The notes: generated by a model from the letters alone, not told the origin. Positions 36,266 through 46,323 are shown, numbered from the stretch's first letter. The stretch is 64,000 nt of DNA from JACDEA01 sp963742585 (GCA_963742585.1 CAVUMI010000009.1:2046001-2110000); one strand, 5' to 3'. Translations and numbers: made by a program.

Positions 36266-37576
36266 GTGGACGCCCAGATCCGTTACGCGCGCCGGGACCG
36301 CGCCCACCTCGCGTACAGCGTCCAGGGCGAGGGACCAGGGATCCTGCTCTTGCTCGGCACATATGTCCCGTTCGACTTGTACGACGACCATCCGCTGATC
36401 GCCCGTTTTGTCGCCAGGGTGATGGGGCTCGGCCGCGTCGTCCTGACCGACCGCCGCGGAGTCGGGAGCTCCGACCCGCTCAGCGGCGGTGACGTCAGTA
36501 CCGAGGGGTGGGGTGAGGATCTCGTCGCCGTGCTCGACCATGCCGGCCTCGATCGCGTGGCCGTGGTCGCCGCCTTCGACGCCGGCCAGGCGGCGCTCGC
36601 GCTGGCGGCCGCGCACCCTGACCGCGTCGAGCGGCTGTGTCTCCTCAACACGTTCGTGGCCGGGCCGCGCGTCCTCGCCGGGTTGGGCGACCTGTCGACG
36701 TACGAGGCGGGTGTGGAAGAGGGCTTCGAGGAAACCGGGCTCGATCTCCTCGCGGCCGTCGCGCCAACGGTCGCGCTCGATACGCGTTTTCGCGCCTGGT
36801 TCGACGCGGCCGGACGCCGGGGCGCGAGTCCCGCCACCGCGCTCGCGCTTACCAATGCCATGTTCACTTGGGACGCCACGTCCAAGCTGGCCGGCATCCA
36901 CACGCCCGCGCTCGTGATTCATCGAACGGACAATCGATTCGTCTCCGTCGAGGAGGCCCGCGAGCTCGCCGGTGCGCTTCCGAACGGCCAACTAGCTGAG
37001 GTTCCTGGTGCTGACCACCTCGTCTGGGTCGGTGACGTCGATCCGGTGCTCGATGCCATCGAGTCGTTCCTCACCGGCAACACCACCAGCGCGGCGCAAC
37101 GCTCATTGGCGACGGTGTTGTTCACCGACCTCGTCTCGTCGACGGAGGCGGCGGCGCGCCTCGGGGATCGCCGGTGGCGCGAGATCCTCGACGTGCACGA
37201 CGCCACGGCACGACGCATCGTCCGCCGCCATTCCGGCGAGGTGGTGAAGTCCACCGGTGACGGCCTGCTGGCGGTGTTCGACACACCGGGCGCCGCTATC
37301 CATGCGGCCAAAGACCTCCAAGCCGACATCCTCCCGCTAGGTCTGGCCATGCGCGCCGGCATCCATACGGGCGAGATCGAGCGGCGGGGCGATGACGTGG
37401 GCGGCTTGGCCGTCCACGTGGCCGCCCGGGTGCAGGGCTTGGCCGGCGCCGGTGAGATCGTGGTGTCGGCCGTCATCCCCGCGCTCACGTCGGGCTCGGG
37501 GTTCCAATTCGACGACCTCGGCGACCATCAGCTCAAGGGTGTTCCCGGCGACTGGCGCCTCTATCGCGCCGACTGA
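36266..37576 (+). CDS. Alpha/beta-hydrolase fused to class III adenylate/guanylate cyclase
   Basis: Intact 436-residue protein from GTG 36266. Residues 1-275 form an alpha/beta-hydrolase fold (DRAHLAYSVQGEGPGILLLL, VVLTDRRGVGSSDPLSGG, DHAGLDRVAVVAAFDAGQAA, ending GADHLVWVGDVDPVLDAIES). The nucleophile elbow reads AFDAG, so Asp replaces the usual Ser. Residues 290-436 form a class III cyclase: LATVLFTDLVSSTEAAARLG and VVKSTGDGLLAVFDTPGAAI carry both metal Asp and the purine-specifying Lys, so it should be active. The usual name is adenylate/guanylate cyclase; the hydrolase half is probably a sensor. Confidence 0.88.
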   Translation: MDAQIRYARRDRAHLAYSVQGEGPGILLLLGTYVPFDLYDDHPLIARFVARVMGLGRVVLTDRRGVGSSDPLSGGDVSTEGWGEDLVAVLDHAGLDRVAVVAAFDAGQAALALAAAHPDRVERLCLLNTFVAGPRVLAGLGDLSTYEAGVEEGFEETGLDLLAAVAPTVALDTRFRAWFDAAGRRGASPATALALTNAMFTWDATSKLAGIHTPALVIHRTDNRFVSVEEARELAGALPNGQLAEVPGADHLVWVGDVDPVLDAIESFLTGNTTSAAQRSLATVLFTDLVSSTEAAARLGDRRWREILDVHDATARRIVRRHSGEVVKSTGDGLLAVFDTPGAAIHAAKDLQADILPLGLAMRAGIHTGEIERRGDDVGGLAVHVAARVQGLAGAGEIVVSAVIPALTSGSGFQFDDLGDHQLKGVPGDWRLYRAD

Positions 37577-37614
37577 CGCTCACGCGTCCGTTGCGGACGG
37601 TAGTTTGCCGGGCC

Positions 37615-38265
37615 GTGGCAGGTCGGAAACGAGATCGACAACGAACCAACCGGCAGCGCGCCGCGGCGATGGCCGCGCGCGACGCGCGTCGGCGGGCGGC
37701 GCGGCGCCGTGTCCTCATGATCGGGCTAGCGGGTGCGGTCGCGGTCATCGTGGTCGTGGTGCTGCTGCTCAGCCGCGACGGCGACGACAAGTCGAATGTG
37801 GCTGCGGGGTCGACGACGGTGCCGACGCCGACGAGTGAAGGAGCCATGGCCTCGGCGGCGGGCAAGCCCTGCGTCCCGGTGTCCGAACCGCTACCTGCGG
37901 GCGCGCCCGCGGTTGGCATCAAGGAAGGGCCACCGCCGGCGCAGCTGGTCAAGGAGGACCTCAAGCCGGGGACCGGCGCCGAGGTAACGCCGGGTGCCAC
38001 CGTCACCGCGCACTACATCGGCGTCGCCTGCTCGACCGGCAAGATCTTCGACTCCTCCTACAGCCGCGGAGCGCCGGCGACGTTCCCGCTCACCAACGTC
38101 ATCAAGGGCTGGCAGGACGGCCTTCCCGGCATGAAGGTCGGAGGTACGCGCCTGCTTGGAATCCCGGCCGAGCAGGCGTATGGGGCTACGGGGCGGCCTG
38201 GGAGCATCGCGCCCGACGAGGCCCTCTGGTTCGTGGTCGAGATGACCGACTCCAAGCCCGCCTGA
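37615..38265 (+). CDS. FKBP-type peptidyl-prolyl isomerase, membrane-anchored
   Basis: Intact 216-residue protein. A basic N-terminus (RKRDRQRTNRQRAAAMAARD) precedes a TM segment (VLMIGLAGAVAVIVVVVLLL), then a Thr-rich linker and one FKBP domain: LKPGTGAEVTPGATVTAHYI, STGKIFDSSYSRGAPATFPL, VIKGWQDGLPGMKVGGTRLL, IPAEQAYGATG. The active-site aromatic and Asp positions are conserved, so cis-trans proline isomerase activity on exported proteins is expected. It starts GTG 37615. Confidence 0.9.
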   Translation: MAGRKRDRQRTNRQRAAAMAARDARRRAARRRVLMIGLAGAVAVIVVVVLLLSRDGDDKSNVAAGSTTVPTPTSEGAMASAAGKPCVPVSEPLPAGAPAVGIKEGPPPAQLVKEDLKPGTGAEVTPGATVTAHYIGVACSTGKIFDSSYSRGAPATFPLTNVIKGWQDGLPGMKVGGTRLLGIPAEQAYGATGRPGSIAPDEALWFVVEMTDSKPA

Positions 38266-38277
38266 AGGGAACAGGAA

Positions 38278-39699
38278 CTAGCTGACGAGCTTGACCGAGA
38301 CGGCCTGCAGACCGCGGTCGCCTTTGGTGAGATCGAACTCGACGACGTTGGCCCTCGGTGAGCTGGCGATAGCCGGCCGCCTTGATCTCGCTCTGGTGAA
38401 CGAACACGTCGCCGCCGCCTCGGGCGGGAGCGATGAAGCCGAAACCCTTCTTGGCGTCGAACCACTTCACCGTGCCCGGTCGCAGCGCGTCCCCGCGCCG
38501 CGACCTGTTCGACGGCGACCTTCGTCGACCGCGACCTTCTCGCGAGGCGCGCGCGTCGGCACGATCTGCCGCGGCGCATCGTGCGTCGGGAGTGTCGAGG
38601 CCGGGGCGAAGTCCGAGCTCGCGCTGGAGTGACTTCACCGCGTGAGCGGTTGTCGTCGCCGACCATCGTGATCACGGTGCCGGTGAGCCCGGCCCGGCCC
38701 GTGCGACCCGAGCGATGCAGGTAGTCCTTGCGATCGGCCGGCGGGTCGAAGTGCACGACGCAGGGAACCGCGTCGACATGGATGCCCCGCGCCGCGACGT
38801 CGGTGGCAACGAGAGCTTGGACAGCGATCCGGCGGTGAACGCCTTCAATGCCCGCTCGCGTTGAGCCTGCGACCGGCTGCCGTGGATCGCCGCCGCGGTG
38901 ATGCCGCTGGCGATCAGCTGCTTGGTCAAGCGATCTGAGCCATGCCGGGTGCGGCAGAACACGATCGCCCGACCATGGCGGGCGACCGCACTCGCGGTGA
39001 GTTGCACGCGGTCGGCTCTTCGGTGCCAACCAGAAGAGGTGGTCAACGCTGGCGTCATCCTCGTCAACCTCGATCATGTGACGGCGCGGGTCGTGCTGGT
39101 ACCGCTTCACCAGCACCTCGACGTCCTTGTCGAGCGTCGCCGAGAAGAGCAACGTCTGTCGATCTGATCTCGTCGAGTCGAGCAGCCGCTTGACCGCGGG
39201 CAGGAAGCCCATGTCGGCCATGCGATCGGCCTCGTCGATGACGACGAAGCTCACGTCGTCGAGCGCCAAGATCGCCGCGGGCGAGCAGGTCTTCGAGGCG
39301 GCCGGGGGTGGCCACGACGATGTTGACGCCACGCCGGAGGGCTTTGCGCTGCGGCTCGTAGCCCGCACCGCCGTAGACGGCGATGATCCGGCGCTCGCCG
39401 CCCGGGCGTCGAGCGCGCCCAGTTCGGTGGCCACCTGGAGGGCGAGTTCGCGGGTCGGGCACGAGCACCAGGCCCGCGCGGCCGCTTGGCGGCGCCGCCG
39501 GTGGCGCGCGAGCGCCAGCACGAGGCCGAACGCGATGGTCTTGCCCGAGCCGGTGGGGGCGCGGCCGCAGACGTCATGGCCGGCGAGGGCGTCGGGGAGG
39601 ATCGCGGCCTGGATGGGGAATGGGGTGCTGATCGAACGGGCCGGCCAGGCGCGTGACGAGTTCAGCAGGCACGCCGAGTTCGGCGAAGGTCAGGGACAA
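38278..39699 (-). CDS. DEAD-box RNA helicase with C-terminal cold-shock domain (frameshifted)
   Basis: About 474 residues. Q-motif region LTFAELGVPAELVTRLA from TTG 39699; motif I RAPTGSGKT; motif II VIDEADRMADMGFLPAVKRL; motif III LLFSATLDKDVEVLVKRYQH; motifs IV-VI VIFCRTRHGSDRLTKQLIAS, TDVAARGIHVDAVPCVVHFD, YLHRSGRTGRAG. The C-terminus is a cold-shock domain: GTVKWFDAKKGFGFIAPARG, then DVFVHQSEIKAAGY, ending VKLVS. At least five frameshifts. The helicase-CSD joint lies in a basic linker with no intact-frame stop, but indels there mean the fusion should be verified. RNA unwinding in ribosome or mRNA metabolism is expected. Confidence 0.82.
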
Positions 39700-39817
39700 C
39701 AGACTCCAGTCGGGTACAGCGGGCCGACTCGAGTGAGTTCCGGCCCCGCCGGCGAACGGCCGGCGAACAGTCGGAACAGCTCCGACGTAGCCCGGTCAGT
39801 GTAGCCGCGGTTTGCGT

Positions 39818-39835
39818 CTACCGACCGGTAGGTAG
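39818..39835. promoter_or_regulatory. TetR-type operator before acyl-ACP desaturase
   Basis: CTACCGACCGGTAGGTAG is an 18-bp palindrome with 16 of 18 symmetrical positions, ending 9 nt before the desaturase ATG. Its ACCGGT core with flanking TACC/GGTA repeats is the type of site bound by TetR-family regulators of lipid genes in actinobacteria. It also lies 118 nt upstream of the divergent helicase start. No tetR gene is present in the window. Confidence 0.55.
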
Positions 39836-39844
39836 GCTAGGGGG

Positions 39845-40763
39845 ATGGATCCCAACGGCTTCCTCGGTGAGCTCACACCGACGGTCAACGCCCTGCTCGA
39901 ACGCCACCTGAGCACGGCCAAGGAGTGGTTCCCGCACGAACTCGTCCCGTGGAGTCAGGGGCCGCGACTTCGTCCCCGACGAGGAGTGGGACGCCGAGGC
40001 CTATCCGGTCGCGCCGCGGCGTCCGCAGCGCGTTGTTCGTGAACCTCCTGACCGAGGACAACCTCCCGTACTACTTCCACACGATCGACCGGATGTTCGG
40101 TGCCGACGGCGCCTGGGGTGAGTGGGCTCGCCGGTGGACAGCCGAGGAGGGGCGCCATTCCATCGTCATTCGGGACTACCTCACGGTGACGCGCGCGGTC
40201 GACCCCATTGCCCTGGAGCGGGCGCGCATGCATCAGGTGGCGGGTGGGCTCGTCCCGCAGCCAGCCACGGTGGCCGACGGCTTCGTGTACGTCGCCCTGC
40301 AGGAGCTGGCCACGCGTGTGTCGCACCGCAACACCGGGAAACTGCTCGAGGACAAGGCCGGCTACGACGTGATGGCTCGCGTCGCCAGCGACGAGAACCT
40401 CCACTATCTCTTCTACCGCGACCTGACGACTGCGGCGATCGAGGCCGACCCCTCCACCGTGTTCTGGCCATCGAGCGCCAGGTACGCGAGTTCGAGATGC
40501 CCGGCACCGGAATCGTCGACTTCGAAGACCATGCGCGGGCCATCGCCAAGGCCGGGATCTACGACCTCCTCCTCCACCACGAGCAGATCCTCGTGCCGGT
40601 GATCCTGCGCCACTGGAAGATCGAGGCCCTCGAGGGACTCAGCCCCGAGGCCGAGAAGGCGCGAACCGCAGTGCTGAAGCGCATCGAGCGGATCGGTCGC
40701 GCCGGCCGCCGCTTGGCCGAGCGCCGCGACGAACGCGAACAGCAAGAGCGCGTCGCCGTCTAG
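39845..40763 (+). CDS. Acyl-ACP desaturase (fatty-acid desaturase type 2)
   Basis: Soluble ferritin-like di-iron desaturase of about 305 residues that introduces double bonds into acyl chains. Start MDPNGFLGELTPTVNALLER; two frameshifts in the first 60 codons; then LFVNLLTEDNLPYYFHTIDR. The first metal motif is in WTAEEGRHSIVIRDYLTVTR (EExxH) and the second in VASDENLHYLFYRDLTTAAI (E/DENLH). The C-terminus ends in a charged helix. The palindromic operator directly upstream suggests repression by a TetR-type lipid sensor. Confidence 0.9.
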
Positions 40764-40780
40764 TAACCGCGCCGCTCGAT

Positions 40781-40810
40781 TGACCCGCCGGGCGCGGCGC
40801 GTGTCACAAT
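40781..40810 (+). promoter_or_regulatory. Candidate housekeeping promoter for the secreted hydrolase
   Basis: TTGACC at 40781-40786 and CACAAT at 40805-40810 are separated by 18 nt. A start of transcription about 7 nt later would leave almost no leader before the GTG at 40820, in line with the frequent leaderless transcripts of actinobacteria. Prediction by eye only. Confidence 0.35.
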
Positions 40811-40819
40811 TAGTTCACT

Positions 40820-43023
40820 GTGACTACAAAACGTGTCTTCCTCGCCGGCCTGGTGCTGCTCCTCGCCCTGCCCGCGACCGCAGCCTCGGCCCGGCCGGCC
40901 AAGCCGCTCAAGCCCCGGTGCGACGCGCTCGACACCAAGGCCTGCCTTCTCCCGTTCCCGAACGACTTCTTCACGGTTCGCGACCGGAGCATGCGGACCG
41001 GGCGCCGCGTCGACCTCAGCATGCTGTCGATGCCCCGCAACGTGGCCGGCAAGCCCATCGACCCGACGGAGTGGAACCGTAACGATGGCTTCTCCCCTAG
41101 CTCGCCGGTACTGACCTTCGTTCCCGGCCTCGACCTTCACGCCACCTGGGGCAGCGCGCAGGATCACATCGCCCACCTCGACTGGTCGCAGCGGGCCGAC
41201 GCGCCGATCGTGGTCATCGACGCCACGACGGGCCGGCGCCACCCGTTCTGGTCCGAGCTCGATCAGCACGCGGATGTCACCGATGCCGACCGGCTCCTGA
41301 TGCTGCGGCCCGCGATCCAGTTCACCGAGGGCCACCGCTACGTCGTCGCCCTCCGCCAGCTGCGGCGGGCCGATCGGAGCGTCATCGAGGCCGGTCCGGT
41401 CTTCGCTGCCTACCGCGACGGGACCGTCCCGGCGTTGCGGAGCCGGCGCGGGTTCGAGGCGCGGGTCCCGCAGATGGAACGGATCTTCAGGGATCTGGAC
41501 AAGGCCGGAATTGGTCGCGACGACCTGTTCGTGGCGTGGGACTTCACGATCGCCAGCCGGCAGAACCTGACCGAGCGCGCGCTCCACATCCGCAATCGGA
41601 CCTTCGCCGGCTTGGGCGACACGCAACCTGGCTGACGGGGTCATCAGCGGCCGGTCGCCGCAATTCGCGGTGACCAAGGTGGAGGAAATGACCTCCGGCG
41701 CCACCATGCGCCGCATCGAGGGGACGGTGACGGTCCCCAACTATCCTGACGCCCCAGGTCGAGCTCAGCACGAAATTTCCGGCGCCCATCGGCGACGTCG
41801 GCAGAGCACTCGACGACGCCAGGCGCGAGCTACCGCCGGAGGTGACCGAGGCCCTCGAACCGGTGACCGGCGAGGTTCCCGTCGACATCGACGACCTGCT
41901 CACCAACGCGCTCGCCGTGCCCGGGATCGCGGTTCTTCACCGAGCGTGCGCGGCGGGCTCCCGCCGTGTCAACCCCGTCCAGCCACGGTGGAGGTGCCGT
42001 TCGTCTGCAACATCGCCAGCGGGTCCGAGGCGCAGCCATCGCACCCGATGCTCTACGGCCATGGCTTGCTGGGCCATCGCAGCGAAGCGAACGGCGGGAG
42101 CACACAACGCCTCCGCGAGCGCGGCTTCTCGCCGTGCGCGGTCGACTGGTGGGGACTTTCGTTCGCCGACCTTCCCCAGGTCGTCGTGTCAGCCTGGTGC
42201 GACTTCAGCCACTTCCCCGGCATGGTCGACCGAATGCAGCAGGGGTTCCTCAACTTCATGGTGCTTGGGCCGGGCGCTGGCCCATCCCGGCGGGCTGGCA
42301 ACCAACGCCGCCTTCCGCTCGGCCGCGGGCAAACCGCTGATTCGCACCGGCGAGCTGTACTACGACGGCAACAGCCAGGGCGGCATCATGGGCGGCGCCC
42401 TCACCGCGCTGGCGCCCGACTTCCGACGGGCCAAGCTGGGGGTGCCGGGCATGGGCTACTCCACTGCTGCTCAACCGCAGCGTCGACTGGGAGGGCGAGT
42501 ACGCCGTCGTCTTCGAGGCGACCTACCCGAACGTCGTCGATCGCCAGATCAGCTACGCGCTCGTTCAGATGCTCTGGGACCGCGGCGAGGCGGCCGGCTA
42601 CGCGCAGCACATGACGTCGGACCCGCTCCCGAACACGCCGACCCATGAGGTGATGCTGCAGGTCGCATTTGCCGACCATCAGGTCGCCAACGTCTCCGCC
42701 GAGGTCGAGGGCGCGCACGATCGGCGCCGCGCTCGAAGACGCCCGCCGTGCCGTCCGGCCTGCACTGGTCGGCTGATCCCGGCATTCGGCTTCCGCACAG
42801 TCAGCGGCAACCACGTCGAACGTCGGCTCGGTCCTGGTGTACTGGTTCGCCGCGGCAAATCGGCCTGAAGACACCGCCTAATGGCAACATCCCGCCACTG
42901 CGGGCCGCGACCCGCACGGGGTGCCGCGCTCGTACGGGCCGGCCACCGATCAGGTCGTACGCTTCCTGCTCACCGGGGACCTGATCGACGTCTGCGCCGG
43001 CGGGCCGTGCGTGGTGCCGTAAC
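40820..43023 (+). CDS. Large secreted alpha/beta-hydrolase-like protein (frameshifted)
   Basis: About 730 residues with a signal peptide (VFLAGLVLLLALPATAASA). The N-terminal region ACLLPFPNDFFTVRDRSMRT is typical of exported lipase-like proteins of actinobacteria. After several frameshifts, PMLYGHGLLGHRSEANGGST and CAVDWWGLSFADLPQVVVSA follow, and a nucleophile elbow YYDGNSQGGIMGGALTALAP with G-x-S-x-G. Near the end, NVVDRQISYALVQMLWDRGE and VCAGGPCVVP precede TAA. Esterase or lipase activity is inferred from the fold and Ser motif; the substrate is unknown. At least six indels prevent an exact protein. Confidence 0.75.
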
Positions 43024-43027
43024 TGCT

Positions 43028-43847
43028 CAGTTCGTCAGACCGCGTCCCACACCAACGAGCTGGCGTCGGCCATTGAGTAGATCGAGCGGTGCCTTCTTGT
43101 CGATGTGGCCGATGAGGCCGTTGTAGATGCCGTAGCCGACGAGTTCCTGAAGCCGGCGCGGGAACGTGCGCACCAGTGACGGCGCCAAGCCCGAGTTGCT
43201 GGTTCTCCTGCTGGCGGATGTAGCCGGCGCAGTAGTTCATCGCGATGCCGACGCGGCGCTCGTCGGTCTGGTTGGCGCCGCCGCCATGCCACAGGCTGCC
43301 GTGCCAGATCAGCACGCTCCCGCGCGCCATCTCGGCCGGGATGCTGTCGTACGCCTGGCCGTAGTTGGGCGAGCTGTCGGCCACGTGCGTGCCGGGATGA
43401 TCCGCGTCGCACCGTTGGCATCGGTGAAGTCGGTCAGTGCCCACATCGAGTTGCACACCGTGGGCGGGTGCGGCTTGGGGATCGGGATCAGCATGTCGTC
43501 GGCGTGGATCGGCTGGGCGGTCTCGCCCGGGCCGATGTTGACCGACGAGAGCGACGAAATCAGGCAGCCGCCATCGAGCACGCCCTCCACGATCGGCAGT
43601 ACCGAGCCGTGCAACGGCACCCGCTGCCACAACTCGCCATGGGCGAGGAGGTTGTAGACGCGCAGCGTGTTGACGCCCTCGAAGCTGTTCGGCGCCGGCG
43701 CTGATATCCAGAGTCGCGCTCGAGGCGGGCCAGATCGTCGGTGAGCCGGTCGAGGAAGTCGGGCTCGATGGCGTCCTCGACGATCGTGTAGCCATCGCGC
43801 CCGATGCGCTCGAGGTGCTGACCGACGACAACTGTGGCGGCATCCAT
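43028..43847 (-). CDS. Phytanoyl-CoA dioxygenase family protein 2 (frameshifted)
   Basis: Second PhyH-type Fe(II)/2-oxoglutarate oxygenase, about 273 residues, not closely similar to the one at 20842. Start ATG 43847 (MDAATVVVGQHLERIGRDGY). The iron motif H-x-D is in GETAQPIHADDMLIPIPKPH; the second His region is VLIWHGSLWHGGGANQTDER, followed by VGIAMNYCAGYIRQQENQQL. Three frameshifts. The exact stop depends on frame (43028 or slightly downstream in another frame). Divergent from the histidine phosphatase gene. Confidence 0.82.
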
Positions 43848-43872
43848 GACACCGCACGGTACTATTGCGAGG

Positions 43873-44577
43873 GTGTGCACCGCACCCAAGGAGTACCGCC
43901 AGGCGCGCTTTACCCGTCCGCCGGGGGCGACCGAGATCCTTCTCGTCCGCCACGGCGAATCGGCGCCGTTCGTCGAGGGCGTTCCCGTCCCTCTCGCCGG
44001 CGGGCACGGCGACCCGCCCCTCGATCCGGTCGGCGAGCAGCAAGCGCTGCTGGTCGCCGAGCGCCTACATGAGCGAGCACCTGGACGCGATCTACGTCAC
44101 GCACCCTGCAGCGCACGGTGCAGACTGCCGCGCCACTCCTCGCCCGCAACGGCATGGCGTCGGTCGTCGAGCCCGACCTCCGCGAGGTCTTCCTCGGCGA
44201 CTGGGAAGGCGAAATGCTTCGCCGCATTACAGCGCCGAGCGCCATCCGATCGCGGTGCAGTAGTTACAGCGAGCAGCGCTGGGACGTGATCCCCGGTGCC
44301 GAGCCGGCCGACGCGTTCGCCGGCACGCGTGAACCGGGCGATCACCCGCATCGCCCAGCGCCACCCCGACCAGTGCGTCGCCGTGTTCACCCATGGCGGG
44401 GTGATCGCGCAGGCGCTCGCACATGCGAGTAGCTCACGGCCGTTCGCCTTTCTCGGCGCCGACAACGGATCGATCTCGCATCTCGTGGTGGCCGACGAGC
44501 GCTGGATCGTCCGCCGATTCAACGACACATCGCACCTTCACCCCGGCTTCTCGGTGGTCCCAGAACCCCTGATCTAG
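43873..44577 (+). CDS. Histidine phosphatase family protein (frameshifted)
   Basis: Phosphoglycerate-mutase-like phosphatase of about 234 residues. The phosphohistidine motif LLVRHGES appears in TEILLVRHGESAPFVEGVPV, followed by DPVGEQQALLVAERL, a TLQRTVQTAAPLLARNGMAS segment (second Arg), and CVAVFTHGGVIAQALAHASS (second His). At least three frameshifts. The start is GTG 43873. Substrate unknown. Confidence 0.85.
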
Positions 44578-44621
44578 AGAAATCGCCATCCGGGGGTGAT
44601 ACCGCCTCCGTAGACAAGGGG

Positions 44622-45029
44622 ATGCGACCGAACGCCCGCCTGCATGTCCTCGCAACCTCGCTGTTCGCCGTGCTCGCACTTGCTGCGTGCGGGGGTGACA
44701 CCAAGGCGACACCCGACCAAGAAACGTCCAGCGAGACGTCCGGCAAGACGGTGACCATGAAGTTGATCGCGCTCGCCCCGGAGCGCATCACCGTCGCTGC
44801 CGGATCCAGCGTGACGTGGCGGCAAGAGGACGCAGGCGTCCACACCGTCACGTCGGGCACCGTGACGCAAGAGGCCGGCGGTGTCCGCGACGCACCCGAC
44901 GGTCGCTTTGACTCCGGCGAGATCGCCACCGGCAAGACGTTCCAACACACCTTCGCCGACCCGGGCACCTACCCGTACTTCTGCGGGATCCACCCGGCCA
45001 CGATGCGCGGCGTCGTCACCGTCAACTGA
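44622..45029 (+). CDS. Cupredoxin-fold copper lipoprotein
   Basis: Intact 135-residue lipoprotein: signal with lipobox LALAAC, then a plastocyanin-type domain. Copper ligands are visible: His in DAGVHTVTSG, and Cys, His, Met in YPYFCGIHPATMRGVVTVN (C-x2-H-x3-M), a type I copper site. It probably carries electrons or copper on the outer face of the membrane. It lies 20 nt upstream of the duplicated lipoprotein gene, so the two likely form one unit. Confidence 0.88.
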   Translation: MRPNARLHVLATSLFAVLALAACGGDTKATPDQETSSETSGKTVTMKLIALAPERITVAAGSSVTWRQEDAGVHTVTSGTVTQEAGGVRDAPDGRFDSGEIATGKTFQHTFADPGTYPYFCGIHPATMRGVVTVN

Positions 45030-45048
45030 CCAACTACATGGAGGATGA

Positions 45049-46308
45049 ATGAGACGTAGACCGTTACTCAAACTCGCGGGTGCAGCCCTGGTGCTCGCCT
45101 TGGTTGGCGTCGCCTGTGGCGGCAACAGCGACAGCAACGACGCCGCCGCCGGCACGACGGCAAAGACACAACTAACCAGTTCCACGACCGGCGCGGCGAC
45201 GCTGCGTGCCGGGCTCACGGGGCTGCTCACTGAGCACGTCTACCTGGCGGCGCTGGCCACCGGTGCGGCGCTGCGCGGTGACACCAAGGGCTTTGATGCC
45301 TATGCCGCCGCGCTCAACGGGCCGACCAACAGCAATACGGCAGACCTCACCGCGGCGATCGGCTCCGCATACGGCGCGCCGGTCGGCAAGGCGTTCGACG
45401 GGCTATGGCGCAGCAACGGCCACATCCCGGGGTTCGTGGCCTACACACAAGCGTTGGCCAAGAACGACAAGCCCGGACAGGACAAAGCCGTCGCCGATCT
45501 TCTCGCCTACGCCAAGACCTTTGGTACGACCATGAACCAGGTCAACAGCAACCTTCCCGCCGCGGCGGTGGAGGAGGGTGTGAAGCTGCACATCACGACA
45601 CTCAAGACGGTCGTCGACAACCAGAAGGCAGGCGACCAACCCAAGGTGTACAGCTCGCTCCGCGAGGCGTACCACCACATGAGTGAGTTCGCGACAACGC
45701 TGGCCGGCGCCACCGTGGCCAAGTTCCCGGACTCCTTCGACGGCGCCGCCGACTCGAAGGCCGCCGGCCTCCGCGCCGGAATGACGTCACTACTGCGTGA
45801 GCACGTGTTGCTCGCGGCCAGCGCAACCGGCGCGGCGTTGGGTGGCCGCATGCCGCAGTTCGAGGCTGCCGCGGCGGCCCTCAACGGCCCGAGCAACAGC
45901 AACACCTCGGACCTGGTCGGTGCGGTGACGGGTGTCTACGGGGCCGAGGTCGGCAAGGCCTTCGACGGACTGTGGCGCAGCACCGGCCACATCCCGGGCT
46001 TCGTCGCTTACACGCAAGCTGTCGCGGCGGATGACAAGGCGGGCAAAGACAAGGCCCTGGCCGATCTACTCGGCTACGCCAAGACGTTCGGCACCACGAT
46101 GAACCAGGTGAACAGCAACCTGCCGGCCGCTGCGGTGGAGGATGCGATCAAGATGCACGCCTCGACCCTCCTCGCGGTGATCGACGCCCAGAAGGCCGGC
46201 GACGCCACCAAGGTCGCCAGCGCACTTCGCGAAGCGGTCCACCACATGTCCGGCACCGCCGACGTGCTCGCCGAGGCGACGGTCAAGAAGTTCCCCGAGA
46301 AGTTCTGA
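45049..46308 (+). CDS. Internally duplicated His/Met-containing lipoprotein, unknown
   Basis: Intact 419-residue lipoprotein (lipobox LVGVAC, then GGNSDSNDAAAGTTAK). Two homologous all-helical domains, about residues 54-232 and 240-419, align end to end: GLTGLLTEHVYLAALATGAA versus GMTSLLREHVLLAASATGAA; SNGHIPGFVAYTQAL versus STGHIPGFVAYTQAV; YAKTFGTTMNQVNSNLPAAA in both; REAYHHMSEFATTLAGATV versus REAVHHMSGTADVLAEATV. Conserved His pairs and Met residues on helices could bind a metal or haem; the cupredoxin next door suggests copper. No named family is recognised. Followed by a good hairpin terminator. Confidence 0.8.
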   Translation: MRRRPLLKLAGAALVLALVGVACGGNSDSNDAAAGTTAKTQLTSSTTGAATLRAGLTGLLTEHVYLAALATGAALRGDTKGFDAYAAALNGPTNSNTADLTAAIGSAYGAPVGKAFDGLWRSNGHIPGFVAYTQALAKNDKPGQDKAVADLLAYAKTFGTTMNQVNSNLPAAAVEEGVKLHITTLKTVVDNQKAGDQPKVYSSLREAYHHMSEFATTLAGATVAKFPDSFDGAADSKAAGLRAGMTSLLREHVLLAASATGAALGGRMPQFEAAAAALNGPSNSNTSDLVGAVTGVYGAEVGKAFDGLWRSTGHIPGFVAYTQAVAADDKAGKDKALADLLGYAKTFGTTMNQVNSNLPAAAVEDAIKMHASTLLAVIDAQKAGDATKVASALREAVHHMSGTADVLAEATVKKFPEKF

Positions 46309-46323
46309 CCTCCTCCGACGAAC

